A stretch of DNA of 64,000 nt from Zygosaccharomyces rouxii (GCF_000026365.1 NC_012990.1:806001-870000); one strand, 5' to 3'; counted from the stretch's first letter, positions 31,301-40,507 are shown. Made by a program: numbers and translations. Notes: generated by a model from the letters alone, not told the origin.

Positions 31301-32395
31301 CAACTTTTTATGATTCTTTCCTAATGCAATTACATGGTGATGGAAAAAATTCCTGGCGTTCATATCAGTTGGGTCTCTCAACGTAGGGATAATCTTCAGC
31401 AGTTCATCCATACATTGAAACGATTGTGATAATGCGGACTTATTCAATAAGTTAACCAAGATTCTAGTTGGAATTAAAACCAATGATCTATAAATGGCTG
31501 TCAGTTCGTTAATCAGTCCAATACCGTCGTTTTTCTCAATGAGCAAAGAAATCACATCATTCGGTAGACCGCCGTTTTTTGATTCCACACCACTAATTTC
31601 CTCCTCAGATAATTTGGTACCATTAGACACCTTATCTTGGACCTTATAAGAAACTTTATCCAAGAAATCGTTAATAGCATTTAAACTTTTTGAAATTCCA
31701 GAATCATTAGAAAAATCTAACGGTAAAATTCTTGCCTGTAGATAAGCGTGCTGTTGGTGTGTACCAACTTTTTTGTCTAATTTTTTCAAAATTTTAGTGA
31801 AAGCTCTTTTATTCAATTCACCATACCATTTCAAATTACGGAAATGTGATCTTAATTCCACCAGTATCCCTAGAACTTCCACTAAATCTTCAGAAATATC
31901 TTCAGGAGTATGGGAAACTGATGGCATCATAGGTTGAGAGGTATTTGAATAATTAGGATTTAACCCATTGATTTTCGGCTGTGGATGTTGCAAATCCCTT
32001 GGTACTAAAGATATACCAGATTGTATCATTAAGGAATTATTGATATCAGCAAACTGAGCACTAGACGTCAGTTTTCTCAGCCTTCTTTCATATTCAGAAA
32101 ATTGCATATTGTAAAAATTATCCACTTTTTCAATATCTCTGTCGAGGGCAAAGAAGAAAAATGCTAACAACTTTTTCACTTCCTCATTATCCATATAGTT
32201 CTGTTCTACTTTGGAGGAATCTCTTACTTTAGTAGGTGGCTGATTGTTATCCTTGAGATTTGCATGTTCCTCCCTATAAAGCTTCTCTTGCTGCTCTGTG
32301 ATCTCTTTAATCAGTTTTTTTAGGCCTTTGTAATTCACATACTGATGAGACCATGATGGTACCTGGTGATTGGGAAATGTCTTTCCAAATTTCAT
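28376..32395 (-). CDS. GDE1: Glycerophosphocholine phosphodiesterase with SPX and ankyrin domains
   Basis: Gde1 hydrolyses glycerophosphocholine to glycerol-3-phosphate and choline in the cytosol. The 1339 residues run in the expected order: N-terminal SPX domain (MKFGKTFPNHQVPSWSHQY start), ankyrin repeats at about 455-690 (TPLHYSAQYG, TPLHLAVIGS, TPLYLASKLN), and a C-terminal GDPD domain from about 1000 with HRG, ENTVESF and the acidic YVEFDVQLTKD. It is about 115 residues longer than Sc (1223), mainly through Ser/Asn/Thr-rich sequence between ankyrin and GDPD parts (about 690-780). It converges with CCH1. SPX domains sense inositol polyphosphates, so phosphate control is likely. Confidence 0.95.
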   Translation of the reverse strand: MKFGKTFPNHQVPSWSHQYVNYKGLKKLIKEITEQQEKLYREEHANLKDNNQPPTKVRDSSKVEQNYMDNEEVKKLLAFFFFALDRDIEKVDNFYNMQFSEYERRLRKLTSSAQFADINNSLMIQSGISLVPRDLQHPQPKINGLNPNYSNTSQPMMPSVSHTPEDISEDLVEVLGILVELRSHFRNLKWYGELNKRAFTKILKKLDKKVGTHQQHAYLQARILPLDFSNDSGISKSLNAINDFLDKVSYKVQDKVSNGTKLSEEEISGVESKNGGLPNDVISLLIEKNDGIGLINELTAIYRSLVLIPTRILVNLLNKSALSQSFQCMDELLKIIPTLRDPTDMNARNFFHHHVIALGKNHKKLSESTAKGAGSPTFATVNTHLNRSHDSSVENEENLDEINNLNSLLKETLDLEAAELPDHNSKLIGAFGPDGINSNDSPASLIHILEKLPAHLRPCLLQKDNYKRTPLHYSAQYGLVEITRIIIENLANWGAWNPDVSIDDTSYWGDSESLTPLHLAVIGSHPQTVRTLLSYVNSNQVVTCPHLLHLATRLNSGSLVESLLSAEGFDLNFCDEESHETPLYLASKLNLYDAAACLLKHGANTELREKLFGWTPIFVAATEGYERIVQLLRDHGAEYVVFDDSGWTPMEHAALRGHLNITKMLKITDHPEICHPKMPSDDMESATNGNNGNLQSPSPDSTTSLATQSDTSTIHSNSNGIVNGSNGSVYGKSDNQSSIEHKPKSSNTKINHRALLKSSTPGGHHKSHSNNGVLQPVKSFGHRYLNSDESLLMITLGGNDSRNTKPAISLNKVPVSKVSSTQLDTALSLVISCADDLSKTPHVLDLPLDDNLDAITFKVPSKSDHSHVVFFDIVPTYGSLPPRSSESPFSYHGDFNTHSYYRNPGMLGSEASLSSSNNTFRNNGSPRVLGRAVALLSKTGAFVGINRRSLNDLITVPIVANETMDVLGTVSFEHFMVTAFNHPKMSLGRTETYWKSLVSTRVIGHRGLGKNFNSKKSLQLGENTVESFIAAASLGASYVEFDVQLTKDNIPVVYHDFLVAETGVDVPMHELTLEQFLDLNNVDGHMDVVNRKDRRRSVDDLESGVHKTRFDDTNAKGGAHEDVSKLLENRMRLTRTYKKDNFKGNFRGHSIASSFVTLKELFKKIPQNVGFNIECKYPMADEAEQEDIGQIAVEMNHWVDTVLQVVYDNANGRDIMFSSFHPDVCVLLSLKQPSIPILFLTEAGTAQMADVRASSLQNAVRFARSWNLLGIVAAAAPIIQAPRLAQVVKSSGLVCVTYGVENNDPENANIEMDAGVDAVIVDSVLAIRKELTKANANAR

Positions 32396-33095
32396 AGTTA
32401 TTAGTTATTCCTTCTTTCTCTTTTCTTGTCTTATTCTTTTTTACCCTACTCAGATTGCACCGATTGGAGGAGGGTCAAGTATAAGCTTAAGCTTAGGTGT
32501 AATTTTAGAGATCTAGGACAGTGCCAAGTCTTATCCCTTTCAAATCACTGTCGGTTCCTTTTTCCCAGCAAAATGTACGGTGTTCTTGATCAAGTGCTCT
32601 TACAAGCTCCTTGTGGCTTCTCTTATTAAGAAAAAGAATAAAAAAAGAACAAGAACACGACAACGATTTCACATTATTTTGTGTACGATAAATACAAGAA
32701 AATTGGCCATTTTCCAGCCCAAATTAATGTCTTAGATTTAATTTCCAGGTCGATTTTATCCCCCTTCCACCCATGTGGTTTTTCCTCAATATGTGGTGAT
32801 AATTTCCCTGCTTATATATCCCACGTTCTAGTAGGCACAGTTCAGTCCCCACTATAACCAGCTAGCATTCGTCCGCGAATACTAGGACTAGTAATTGGGA
32901 CTCAGTAGATCAGCCTTTACCAAGTCCTTCATGTTTCTTGCTGATAGGCTCATTACTTGGCGAAGTTCTAAACCTATCCAGACCTTTAGCATGGACATCG
33001 TACTTGCATCATGCAGTAAGTTAGATGTTTCCTTTTGGCGTCCAAATTCTCTTAAGATGGGTAAGGAGCTGGTAGGTTATGGTTAGTATTATAAT
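32396..33095. other. GDE1 promoter region
   Basis: This 700-base region lies upstream of GDE1; CQD1 ends at its right side. It has pyrimidine-rich sequence next to GDE1, and a weak Pho4 core (CACGTT) at 32822-32827, which is of interest because Sc GDE1 responds to phosphate. Two short ORFs (67 and 63 residues) look random. No RNA gene was recognised. Confidence 0.45.
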
Positions 33096-34907
33096 CTAGT
33101 GGAATCCGTAAATGAAAAAAAATGATACGAACCTTGCAAATAAGTCCAACTCGGGATCTAACTGTCTTCCTATTCCTTCTAGTAGTAGTATTGCTACAAC
33201 AACACTCACGAAATCGCCTTCCATTCTTACATGATGGGATCTTACCATGGTGAGCATTTGATCTAGTAGATCACCTATAGAGACGGTCCCCAGTGTAAAT
33301 GTCCTCTTTTTCACCTTGGTAACCAATTTTTCTACTTTGAATGCAAACAATTCTTTATCAACTGCAGTTTCCGGTGTTCTTGATCTTTCAATCATTAGCT
33401 CACCAGCTTGGTATCCATCGAATCTTGCCAATGCATTGAACAGTGCAATGAAGTTGATACGGTTTTGCTTATTGAGTTCCGTGATGAGTCCTGCATCTAT
33501 AAAGCATATCTGTGGTGTGTATTCTTGGAGTGCATATTTCAGTTCTTTAACCAATTCATCTGAATTATTTTCATGTGCCAATTGACGTAGTTTATGAACA
33601 ATGCTAAAATGCTCTCTTTCAGTTGAAGTGACATGCGTACCATACTTGTCAGTTTTGAGAAATCTTATCATAACGTTACCAGGGTGTAAATCTGCATGGA
33701 TAAAATCATCCAAGATTAGCATCTGTAGGAATGCGTCTATGAATAGATCACTGACTTTTTTGCACAATTCTGTGCTTCTCAATTTATCCTTAACTTGTAA
33801 AAAGGTCTCCATGGGGAATCCATGGATATACTCTTCGAATAAAACCTCTCTACTAGAAAATTGTGGGAATCCTCGAGGAAATTTAGTCTGTAATGAATTT
33901 TCGAAATTTTTATTAAATCGTGTTAAATTTAATGATTCGATCCTTAAATCCAATTGCAACCTCATCAAGATGGAAAATTGTTCTACTTCCGCAGGCAATG
34001 ATAACCACACCATTGTAGGTAGTTCGTCGATAACATTGGCAATAAATTGCATAATCTTCAGATCTCTATTAATCTTTTTGCCGCAGTTGGGGTGAATAAC
34101 TTTCACTGCAACCCACCCATCGCTGTCATTTCCATCAAAATCAGTATTTTGATTCTGCATACTTCTGATAAATTTATCTGATAGTTTACCCATGTAAACT
34201 TGTGCAATGGCCCCGACACCTAGTGGTTTCTCTCTAAATTCATCAAAAATTTCGTCAAATTCGAACTGATTATCTAAACTTTGACAGATCCTTTGCTTAC
34301 TGTATTTCAAAGAATGTGGTTTAGAATTACTGTGTAAATTGGATAGTTCATGACAAAGACCTGGTGAAAACATATCAGTACGGGATCCTGCCCATTGTCC
34401 CAATTTGATAAAACTGGGACCCGCTAGTTCTAAAGCCTTTCTCAATAAACGATACCATATCAGTGAACCGCTTGTCTCCAAAATATGAACTTCATCACGA
34501 TCCAGTTTGTGACGTCTACCAAAGAAAGTTATTGGGTAACATATTAGAACTGGCGCAAAGATCGCGAATATTTCGATAAACCTTAACATGGTATATATCG
34601 GTTCCACCAAATGATCCTTAACCTCAAACCATAATCTTTTTAATTGACGAATTATCGAGTTACTTGAAGTTCGTAAACGATTTGATCTTTTTTGAATAAC
34701 CTCCTGTCTCAATTCATGTTGTGATGCCAAATACAATCCCATTTCAAAAGTATCTCCACCAGGAAGGGGCTTTAGGGATTCATTCCATAACTTGTAATAA
34801 CATGTTTGCTTTTGAGAATAGAAAAGAGCAATACTTGTCGGTATCACTAGATTACGAATTGCAGGTGTTCTTAGAAAGGTCCAAGATCTGTTTAGAATTC
34901 TAAACAT
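33096..34907 (-). CDS. CQD1: UbiB/ABC1-family atypical kinase of the mitochondrial inner membrane
   Basis: The 603-residue protein has the UbiB features: the KxGQ motif at 168-171 (FIKLGQWAGSRTDMF), the nucleotide-binding lysine in VAVKVIHP (about 268), the catalytic stretch FIHADLHPGNVMI (about 400) and a metal-binding Asp in FIDAGL. A basic N-terminus and a hydrophobic segment at about 111-128 fit a mitochondrial membrane protein. Gene order (between GDE1 and the YPL108W homologue) identifies Cqd1, which affects coenzyme Q distribution. The Sc gene is annotated with an intron; here a single uninterrupted frame suffices and I saw no splice-site set. Confidence 0.88.
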   Translation of the reverse strand: MFRILNRSWTFLRTPAIRNLVIPTSIALFYSQKQTCYYKLWNESLKPLPGGDTFEMGLYLASQHELRQEVIQKRSNRLRTSSNSIIRQLKRLWFEVKDHLVEPIYTMLRFIEIFAIFAPVLICYPITFFGRRHKLDRDEVHILETSGSLIWYRLLRKALELAGPSFIKLGQWAGSRTDMFSPGLCHELSNLHSNSKPHSLKYSKQRICQSLDNQFEFDEIFDEFREKPLGVGAIAQVYMGKLSDKFIRSMQNQNTDFDGNDSDGWVAVKVIHPNCGKKINRDLKIMQFIANVIDELPTMVWLSLPAEVEQFSILMRLQLDLRIESLNLTRFNKNFENSLQTKFPRGFPQFSSREVLFEEYIHGFPMETFLQVKDKLRSTELCKKVSDLFIDAFLQMLILDDFIHADLHPGNVMIRFLKTDKYGTHVTSTEREHFSIVHKLRQLAHENNSDELVKELKYALQEYTPQICFIDAGLITELNKQNRINFIALFNALARFDGYQAGELMIERSRTPETAVDKELFAFKVEKLVTKVKKRTFTLGTVSIGDLLDQMLTMVRSHHVRMEGDFVSVVVAILLLEGIGRQLDPELDLFARFVSFFFIYGFH

Positions 34908-35262
34908 GGCTTGAGACCACAGTTTATTGATAAATCTCCTGGTATTTTATGGAAGTAAGTACGTATGCTCAAGGCTGTCATTTCGACATAAATTTAATTC
35001 TTCGCGGGCTAATACATACATAAATACATACAAAGGATTAAAAAAGAATAAAAAAAAAAAAAAAAAAATACAAAATTGAAGAGATGATACAAGATTCCGT
35101 GAATTTTGTTTGCGACTTTTATATCTTTGCATTTACCATTAGTTACTCACAATTGTTATTATTATTATTATGATGGTGATGATGATGATGATGATGATGA
35201 ATTTTATTTTTTTTTTTTTTTTTGATTTTTGGCCAAATCTCTAATATATATAACGATTTCCC
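34908..35262. repeat. Microsatellite-rich gap between CQD1 start and ARL1 stop
   Basis: This 355-base region contains four simple repeats in a row: an A-run of about 18 (around 35050-35068), TTA repeats (about 35155-35170), a GAT/GATGAT tract (about 35171-35199) and a T-run of about 18 (around 35206-35223). Both genes are on the minus strand, so this serves the CQD1 promoter and the ARL1 3' end. No gene is seen. Confidence 0.75.
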
Positions 35263-35814
35263 TTATAACTGTTCCTCTTTAACGACGTCGATGAGCCAAT
35301 CTAGACCTTCAGTGATACCTTCACCCTTCACAGCACTTGACGCTACAATTGACCAACTCCTATCTTTAAGTTCGACTAAATTCAATTCTTTGGAAACTTC
35401 GCTAGCTGTTAGGGCACCAGGTTGATCTTGTTTATTGGCAAATACTAATAATGCTGAATCTTGTAATTCTTCTTCTTGTAACATTAGATGTAGTTCCTTG
35501 GCAGCTGTTGCCATACGATCTTTATCTGTTGAATCTACCACGAATATTACCGCTGCTGTATCTGCATAATAACAACGCCAATAAGGTCGAATACTTGTTT
35601 GTCCACCTAAATCCCAAACGTTTAGTTTTAAATTTTTATAGCTCAAAGTTTCAACATTGAAACCAATTGTAGGCTTTGTCGTAACAACTTCACCAATCTG
35701 CAACCTGTACAGTATAGTTGTCTTACCAGCACCATCCAAACCTAAAATCAAAATACGTAATTCCTTGTTGACACCCCAGAGCCTGTCAAACATAGAGGAG
35801 AAAAAGTTACCCAT
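35263..35814 (-). CDS. ARL1: Arl1, Arf-like GTPase of the trans-Golgi
   Basis: The 183 residues match Sc Arl1 exactly in length. G2 is the myristoylation site (MGNFFSS). GTP-binding motifs are complete: P-loop GLDGAGKT at 25-32, switch I TIGFNVE at 49-55, DLGGQ at 68-72 with the catalytic Q72, and NKQD at 127-130. Arl1 recruits the GRIP golgin Imh1 to the trans-Golgi and takes part in vesicle tethering. Its place beside UBS1 and TYR1 matches Sc YBR164C-YBR166C, in a segment where the CQD1 and POP7 neighbourhoods are interleaved. Confidence 0.96.
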   Translation of the reverse strand: MGNFFSSMFDRLWGVNKELRILILGLDGAGKTTILYRLQIGEVVTTKPTIGFNVETLSYKNLKLNVWDLGGQTSIRPYWRCYYADTAAVIFVVDSTDKDRMATAAKELHLMLQEEELQDSALLVFANKQDQPGALTASEVSKELNLVELKDRSWSIVASSAVKGEGITEGLDWLIDVVKEEQL

Positions 35815-36987
35815 TGTATAACGATTGATGTGTGAGGAGATTCGATCAGGATCTAAGGAACAAAAATAGTATAATGTACAATGAATTAATCAATCAGAAT
35901 TTGATATTCCAGTTCCTTGATGGATTCAGGAAAAAGGGAAAAAGAATAAAACTCTTTCTATCAATAGAGCGCCTTTCCAATGGCTCAAAAATGTCAGAAC
36001 TAGTCAGCCAGTGCCTTGTAGTGGGGGGTTCTTGGAATCTGAATTGAATTGAATTGAACTAATGTTTTCCGTTAATAACGCTTACAATGTTTGTATTATT
36101 TCGTGATTTCGCCTCGCAGCACTTCCAGAAGCTTATCACTTTCTACGCTCCAAGTAGGGTAACACTAATGATCGTGAAAGGTGAGCGATTAGATATACTG
36201 TGAGTTACAGTTACAGTTACATTAGCTAAAGTTACTGCTGGGATATCGGGATATACAGGGCCATTTTGCCGATATTTCCAGAGACGCTTCTTTATTATGG
36301 AATGCGGAAGAAAAAGGGTGGAATAGATCACTATATACGTAAGATCGAATTACCGATACATCAATAGTCGTATATGGGTACATTACAACTCATGTCATGT
36401 GCAGGTTCGTAGAACATTGTTCATTTTATCTACCATGGCCTTAGTTCTAGCAACTTCTTATAAAAGAGCAGCTCTGGTATGTAACGCAAATCATATCCCA
36501 TGATATTACACTGTCGACATTAGCTGAAGTTCAAATGCTCAGATCATGTGATATTCACATGACCTCATCTTATACGGTATCACGTGATTTGAACAAGGCA
36601 ATAGTAATGGTAACTTGACATCTCGTTGCACTCAAAACATGCCATCTTCCCTAGCGAGCTCTATCACCAAGTTCCTAGCTACCCTCTCTTTCTTCTCTGC
36701 ATTTCTCTGAGCATTTTTCTTTGTTCAGTTATCTCTTTTCTTTATTAACTTCGGGTAACAGAGTAGGTTTATTTAGAATAGCTGAGAAAAGTTTATATAA
36801 TAAGGAAAGGCATACCAATATTACGCACGGACAATTCGATAGAGAAACAATACTAAAGAGCGAGAACCATAAAGACTAATTTAAACTATAACCATTCCAT
36901 TCCATTCCAATATTACCTGCATTTAGCATATTAGAAATACTGTTGTAATACATATAAAATAAAGAAAAAAAAAAAAGAAAATCAATA
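35815..36987. other. Long divergent ARL1-UBS1 intergenic region
   Basis: This is 1173 bases between two divergent ATGs. Visible elements: a three-copy GTTACA repeat at 36204-36221, an inverted TCATGTGA/TCACATGA pair at about 36544-36561, a CACGTGA at 36581, and a long pyrimidine-rich stretch at about 36640-36740. AT-rich sequence and an A-run precede the UBS1 ATG. Short ORFs here look random. No tRNA or snoRNA was recognised. Its length is more than double that of most gaps in the window. Confidence 0.5.
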
Positions 36988-37692
36988 ATGGTCGTTTTAA
37001 CTAGAAAATTACTGCGAGATTGGAAATCCTTAAACCGTCACTATTCCCATTTTAGCGCAAGGGAAAATGCTTTATTTTGCATCAGACCTCAAGATTCTAA
37101 TTTACACATCTGGCACTTGGTAATTTTTAATCCAGTAACAAAAGTGGAAGTATACCTAAAGCTTTATATTGGTGATGAGGATGAACCAAGTATCATATTG
37201 AAATGTTTAACTCCTAATACACTTTTCCCCATCGGTAGAAGTGTATCATTAACACATCTAAACTATTTTCTTGTGGAAGACGGATTTTTACCACTATTAC
37301 AACAAATTTGGAGACTTTTCTTTGATAATTGCGAACAGATGGGGAATTCAAGATTAACGTTTGCTTGGAATAGAATTATGTGCAAGGAATTCAAAATTCA
37401 CTTCCCGGAACTATTAGGAAATTTAGTGTCTGGTGATTATTCAATGGTTAAAAACTACTACAATGCATCTGGTGTCGCAAATCCAAACGATGTAATGGAC
37501 GACACCCAACCGGTTTTAACAACTCCCATACAATGCCATTCTTCAAATGGTGATACTACAAATACAATTGCATGTGATGATTTCCCTAGATCTCAAAAGA
37601 GACAGCGTTCTACTGGAGAATCTGTAGATTTCATTACACCGGGTTCGGATGATGATGACGGAACCCCCCTCAGAAAGAGGTTGAGAAGGTAG
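36988..37692 (+). CDS. UBS1: Ubs1-like protein (suppressor of ubiquitin-conjugating enzyme defects)
   Basis: The 234-residue protein (Sc Ubs1 277) resembles a diverged ubiquitin-conjugating (UBC) fold. Strand-like segments LHIWHLVIFNP, VEVYLKLYIGD and SIILKCLTPNTLFPIG occupy residues 35-85, without the catalytic Cys of E2 enzymes. The C-terminal 70 residues are disordered and end in an acidic SDDDDG stretch and basic RKRLRR. Ubs1 in Sc is a high-copy suppressor of cdc34 mutants and is thought to act in Cdc34-dependent regulation. Assignment relies on this fold pattern plus position beside ARL1 and TYR1 (Sc YBR165W). Confidence 0.78.
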   Translation: MVVLTRKLLRDWKSLNRHYSHFSARENALFCIRPQDSNLHIWHLVIFNPVTKVEVYLKLYIGDEDEPSIILKCLTPNTLFPIGRSVSLTHLNYFLVEDGFLPLLQQIWRLFFDNCEQMGNSRLTFAWNRIMCKEFKIHFPELLGNLVSGDYSMVKNYYNASGVANPNDVMDDTQPVLTTPIQCHSSNGDTTNTIACDDFPRSQKRQRSTGESVDFITPGSDDDDGTPLRKRLRR

Positions 37693-37876
37693 CAATATAT
37701 TATATGGCTCAACTCTTCAGCGGGCTGGTTGGGGGTATATTCCGTCATTCATCATGATAATATAATATGATATATAGGAAGTAAAAAAAAACAAAACAAA
37801 AGGAATAATGCATGACTTATGTAACTCTTTAATTGATATCTCATTTCATTCTTATTTATTATTATTAATAATATTA

Positions 37877-39199
37877 TTATTGACTGTGACTAGCTATAGT
37901 CTTCAGCATCTCATTACCAACTTTATTAGCTTTGGGGAACATAGGCTCAAAGAATTTTTGAACTTGTTCAAATTGTTTACGGTACAATTCAAAATTTGCA
38001 AATCCTACAATAGAAGACCATTCACGAGCGGATACCACAAATTCCAGATCATCTCTACGGAATGATTCACAATTGATGGCGGCATCGATCGTCTTTTCAA
38101 ATAGCTCAGGTGTTAGGAAAAGGTACTCAGAAACTCCCAAAAATACTCTAAACAGTGGTGTCGAGCATATCATGTGGTCGTAAGGGTTTATACCTAGTTG
38201 ATACCATGAATCTACTATTGCCAACAGCGAAAGATGTGAGTTTGGTATTGGTTCACCTTGTGCATTATCTAGAGAACCTGAAAATGAAAATTTATCCAGT
38301 AGTTTATCATCAAGCAATAGAAGACCTTTATGAGATCCAAATACAAACTCTTTGGCTTTTTGTAATCTTTCTACCAGTTTTGCCTTATCGTGTGCGAGCA
38401 TTATTGTGAATAACTCAGTGGCACTTGTAGCATATTGTAATATTTGTTGATGTGCTGCTGGGTTAGTAATGGCTAAACCAGCATACACATGCCACTTATT
38501 CGAATAAATCCTTAATGAAATGTTAACTTTAACGTTTTCCAAACCTCCGTACCACTTCTCCAGTCCCATATTCCATGGATAAACTTTCAACTTTGCCCAA
38601 GCGGCCCCCATACTCAGAAATGCTGCATGAGTGACTGCCTGAGTATCAGCAGTAATCTTATCATGCTCTTCGTAATCCAAATACACAAATTTACTCTTGA
38701 GGCACGACATTACAGTCTGTACAAATTGGAATGATTCTTCATGTTGACATCTGTGCTTGATCAGAACTAGCGGTTGACCTTCAGTGCTAACTTTAGGACC
38801 ATGTAAGGAGTGGACTGTAATAATTTCAGTATCTAATGGTAAATGTCTTTCAAATGCCGCAATTTCAGGATTTTTACAACTAGTTTGACCACCAACTATG
38901 GCACCAACTTTGGATGATGGCCCATACAATGAAACTATCTTTTCAATACTTTCTGCTTCGACACTGTAGATGATAAAATCACTGACTCTTGATACTAAGT
39001 GGCCATTAGCAACAATCTCAAATGGTAGGTCTGCATGCAACGTTTTCAATGCTTGATAATGTTCCTCTTTATCACAAGCGACAACTTTCCAACCTGCTTT
39101 GGAGAACTCTTTGGCATAGAGTAATCCCATATCACCAAGACCAATGATCCCGATGGTCTTGCTAGACTTCCATTGCTTGATCTGATCTTCAGATACCAT
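37877..39199 (-). CDS. TYR1: Prephenate dehydrogenase (tyrosine biosynthesis)
   Basis: The enzyme oxidatively decarboxylates prephenate to 4-hydroxyphenylpyruvate using NADP. The 440 residues (Sc 452) open with a Rossmann motif, GIIGLGDMG (GxGxxG at 20-25), followed by the helical prephenate dehydrogenase domain. A conserved H is in ITVHSLHGPKV, and the helix HDKITADTQAVTHAAFLSMG is present. It is divergent from DAL3 with only 121 bases between the ATGs. Position matches Sc YBR166C, next to POP7 (YBR167C), except that DAL3 and a YPL108W homologue are interposed. Confidence 0.95.
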   Translation of the reverse strand: MVSEDQIKQWKSSKTIGIIGLGDMGLLYAKEFSKAGWKVVACDKEEHYQALKTLHADLPFEIVANGHLVSRVSDFIIYSVEAESIEKIVSLYGPSSKVGAIVGGQTSCKNPEIAAFERHLPLDTEIITVHSLHGPKVSTEGQPLVLIKHRCQHEESFQFVQTVMSCLKSKFVYLDYEEHDKITADTQAVTHAAFLSMGAAWAKLKVYPWNMGLEKWYGGLENVKVNISLRIYSNKWHVYAGLAITNPAAHQQILQYATSATELFTIMLAHDKAKLVERLQKAKEFVFGSHKGLLLLDDKLLDKFSFSGSLDNAQGEPIPNSHLSLLAIVDSWYQLGINPYDHMICSTPLFRVFLGVSEYLFLTPELFEKTIDAAINCESFRRDDLEFVVSAREWSSIVGFANFELYRKQFEQVQKFFEPMFPKANKVGNEMLKTIASHSQ

Positions 39200-39320
39200 T
39201 GTTGGGCTATATGTGTACCTTCTCCTAGAAGTTACTGTTAATTGATTAAGGCGACAAGTTTTCTCTTAAACCAATCCCTCATTTAAACCAGATATAGACA
39301 AACATTCCAAGGAACAAGCA

Positions 39321-39932
39321 ATGACTAGCATGATTGCTGAAGCGCTGACAATTGAATCTTTTGCACCTTATGGCTCGATAATTTCGCCAGATGAAGAGAT
39401 CAGTAAGCTTGATGAATCTGCCAAGAATGCTAACCAGGGGACAGCCATCAAACTACTCAAGAGAAGCAAAGTGGAAAATCCGTTAACTCAACAGGTCCCT
39501 AACTGGAACCTATTTCGCTGTTTTTCTCAGCCACATCTGAAGATTTCACTACATGCTAAGGACTCTACGAAGGCTGCTACAATAAATCATTCAATTCGTG
39601 TGCTGGAAAAGCATCCTTACAGTTCGCAAACGTTCTTACCAATGGGTTGCTCGAGTCAAGAGTTTGGATACTTGGTAGTGGTGGCACTGGAGAACCCTGA
39701 GACTAAAAAACCTGATATATCTACTGCCAGAGCCTTCCTTTGTAAGGGAAACCAAGCAGTCACCTATGGCGCTGGTGTATGGCATGCTCCCATGATTGTC
39801 GTAGGAGCAAGAGAATATATAGACTTCGGAGTACTGATTTATGAACTATTAGATCCTAATGCCCCTGAGAAGGACTGTATGGAGTGCTTCTATGGTGCAT
39901 CTGATCTACTTGTCACTATGTATACTAGCTGA
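39321..39932 (+). CDS. DAL3: Ureidoglycolate lyase (allantoin degradation)
   Basis: The enzyme splits ureidoglycolate to glyoxylate and urea, the third step in using allantoin as nitrogen source. The 203 residues (Sc 195) show the family blocks SFAPYGSIISPDEEIS, NLFRCFSQPHL, LEKHPYSSQTFLPMG (metal/substrate region), AVTYGAGVWHAPMIVVG and VLIYELLDPNAPEKDC. In Sc this gene sits in the DAL cluster on chromosome IX. Here its neighbours are TYR1 and a YPL108W homologue, with no other DAL gene in the window. I find no GATAAG/CTTATC motif in the short TYR1-DAL3 gap. Confidence 0.94.
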   Translation: MTSMIAEALTIESFAPYGSIISPDEEISKLDESAKNANQGTAIKLLKRSKVENPLTQQVPNWNLFRCFSQPHLKISLHAKDSTKAATINHSIRVLEKHPYSSQTFLPMGCSSQEFGYLVVVALENPETKKPDISTARAFLCKGNQAVTYGAGVWHAPMIVVGAREYIDFGVLIYELLDPNAPEKDCMECFYGASDLLVTMYTS

Positions 39933-40001
39933 GGTCGCGATGGGCTTAATAGTGAAAAAAAAAAGATAAGCTCTTAATACAATGCACTACAACACAAGAT
40001 A

Positions 40002-40009
40002 CTCATCGC
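40002..40009 (-). promoter_or_regulatory. PAC element before the YPL108W homologue
   Basis: CTCATCGC is the exact reverse complement of the PAC core GCGATGAG. It touches the first possible ATG at 40010 and is 30 bases before the ATG at 40040. That favours the later start, because such factor sites normally lie outside the coding sequence. POP7 and RPC25 neighbours make ribosome-biogenesis-type regulation plausible. Confidence 0.4.
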
Positions 40010-40507
40010 ATGCTTTGGGGAAGGCTAATTCGAATGGCTATGAGTGATTCCGAAGTTGTTGGCAGTATGGAGGCTGTTCCTGTTCCTGCTCCTGTAACTA
40101 CAGGTCCTGCAACTAGTACAATCTCGGTAGATGGGATTACCGGTGAAGTTACTGTACGTAAGGCTAGTGGTAAAGTCAAAGTACGCAAGGGTCAGTCTAA
40201 GGAAGAATATGAAAATCAGTTGCATGACTATTTCCAGTTGAATGGAGGTCCCAGAAAAACTGAAGAGAAATGGATGGATGAAGTAGACCCTCTGCGATTG
40301 TTGCAGGAAAAGGATTTAACCATTAAACTAAACAGACAATCATTGAGTAATTTCTGCGAGAGGCTGTACTATCAAAGACGTTATGATGAGTGCCTGACAT
40401 TAGGTGAAGAACTTCTACGACGCTACCAAGAGGTGAATAAGAAGAATAAGATGCAAAGAGAGATCGAAGAATTAGAATACATGGTAAAACGTTCTAAGGG
40501 TAAATAG
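40010..40507 (+). CDS. Conserved protein of unknown function (YPL108W homologue)
   Basis: The 165-residue frame (155 if it starts at 40040) has a Val/Pro/Thr-rich N-terminus. A basic patch, VRKASGKVKVRKGQ, follows at about residues 46-59. Next is a helical region with FCERLYYQRRYDECLTLGEELLRRYQ, a TPR-like helix pair, then a Lys/Glu-rich coiled end. Sc YPL108W is 168 residues and uncharacterised; position between CQD1 and YPL107W homologues supports orthology. Three in-frame ATGs (40010, 40034, 40040) compete. The last gives the more typical MSDSE start and leaves more room after DAL3, which ends at 39932. No function is claimed. Confidence 0.75.
   Translation: MLWGRLIRMAMSDSEVVGSMEAVPVPAPVTTGPATSTISVDGITGEVTVRKASGKVKVRKGQSKEEYENQLHDYFQLNGGPRKTEEKWMDEVDPLRLLQEKDLTIKLNRQSLSNFCERLYYQRRYDECLTLGEELLRRYQEVNKKNKMQREIEELEYMVKRSKGK

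Noticed and set aside
34908..35040. Intron at the start of CQD1, as in Sc
   Set aside because: I found no GTATGT/TACTAAC/AG set upstream, and the single frame already begins with a plausible mitochondrial N-terminus.
36544..36590. Possible point centromere because of CACGTGA (CDEI-like)
   Set aside because: No AT-rich CDEII of about 80 bases or more and no CDEIII core with TCCGAA follows on either side.
40010..40225. Antisense ORFs at the YPL108W homologue
   Set aside because: They mirror the real coding frame and have no family features.
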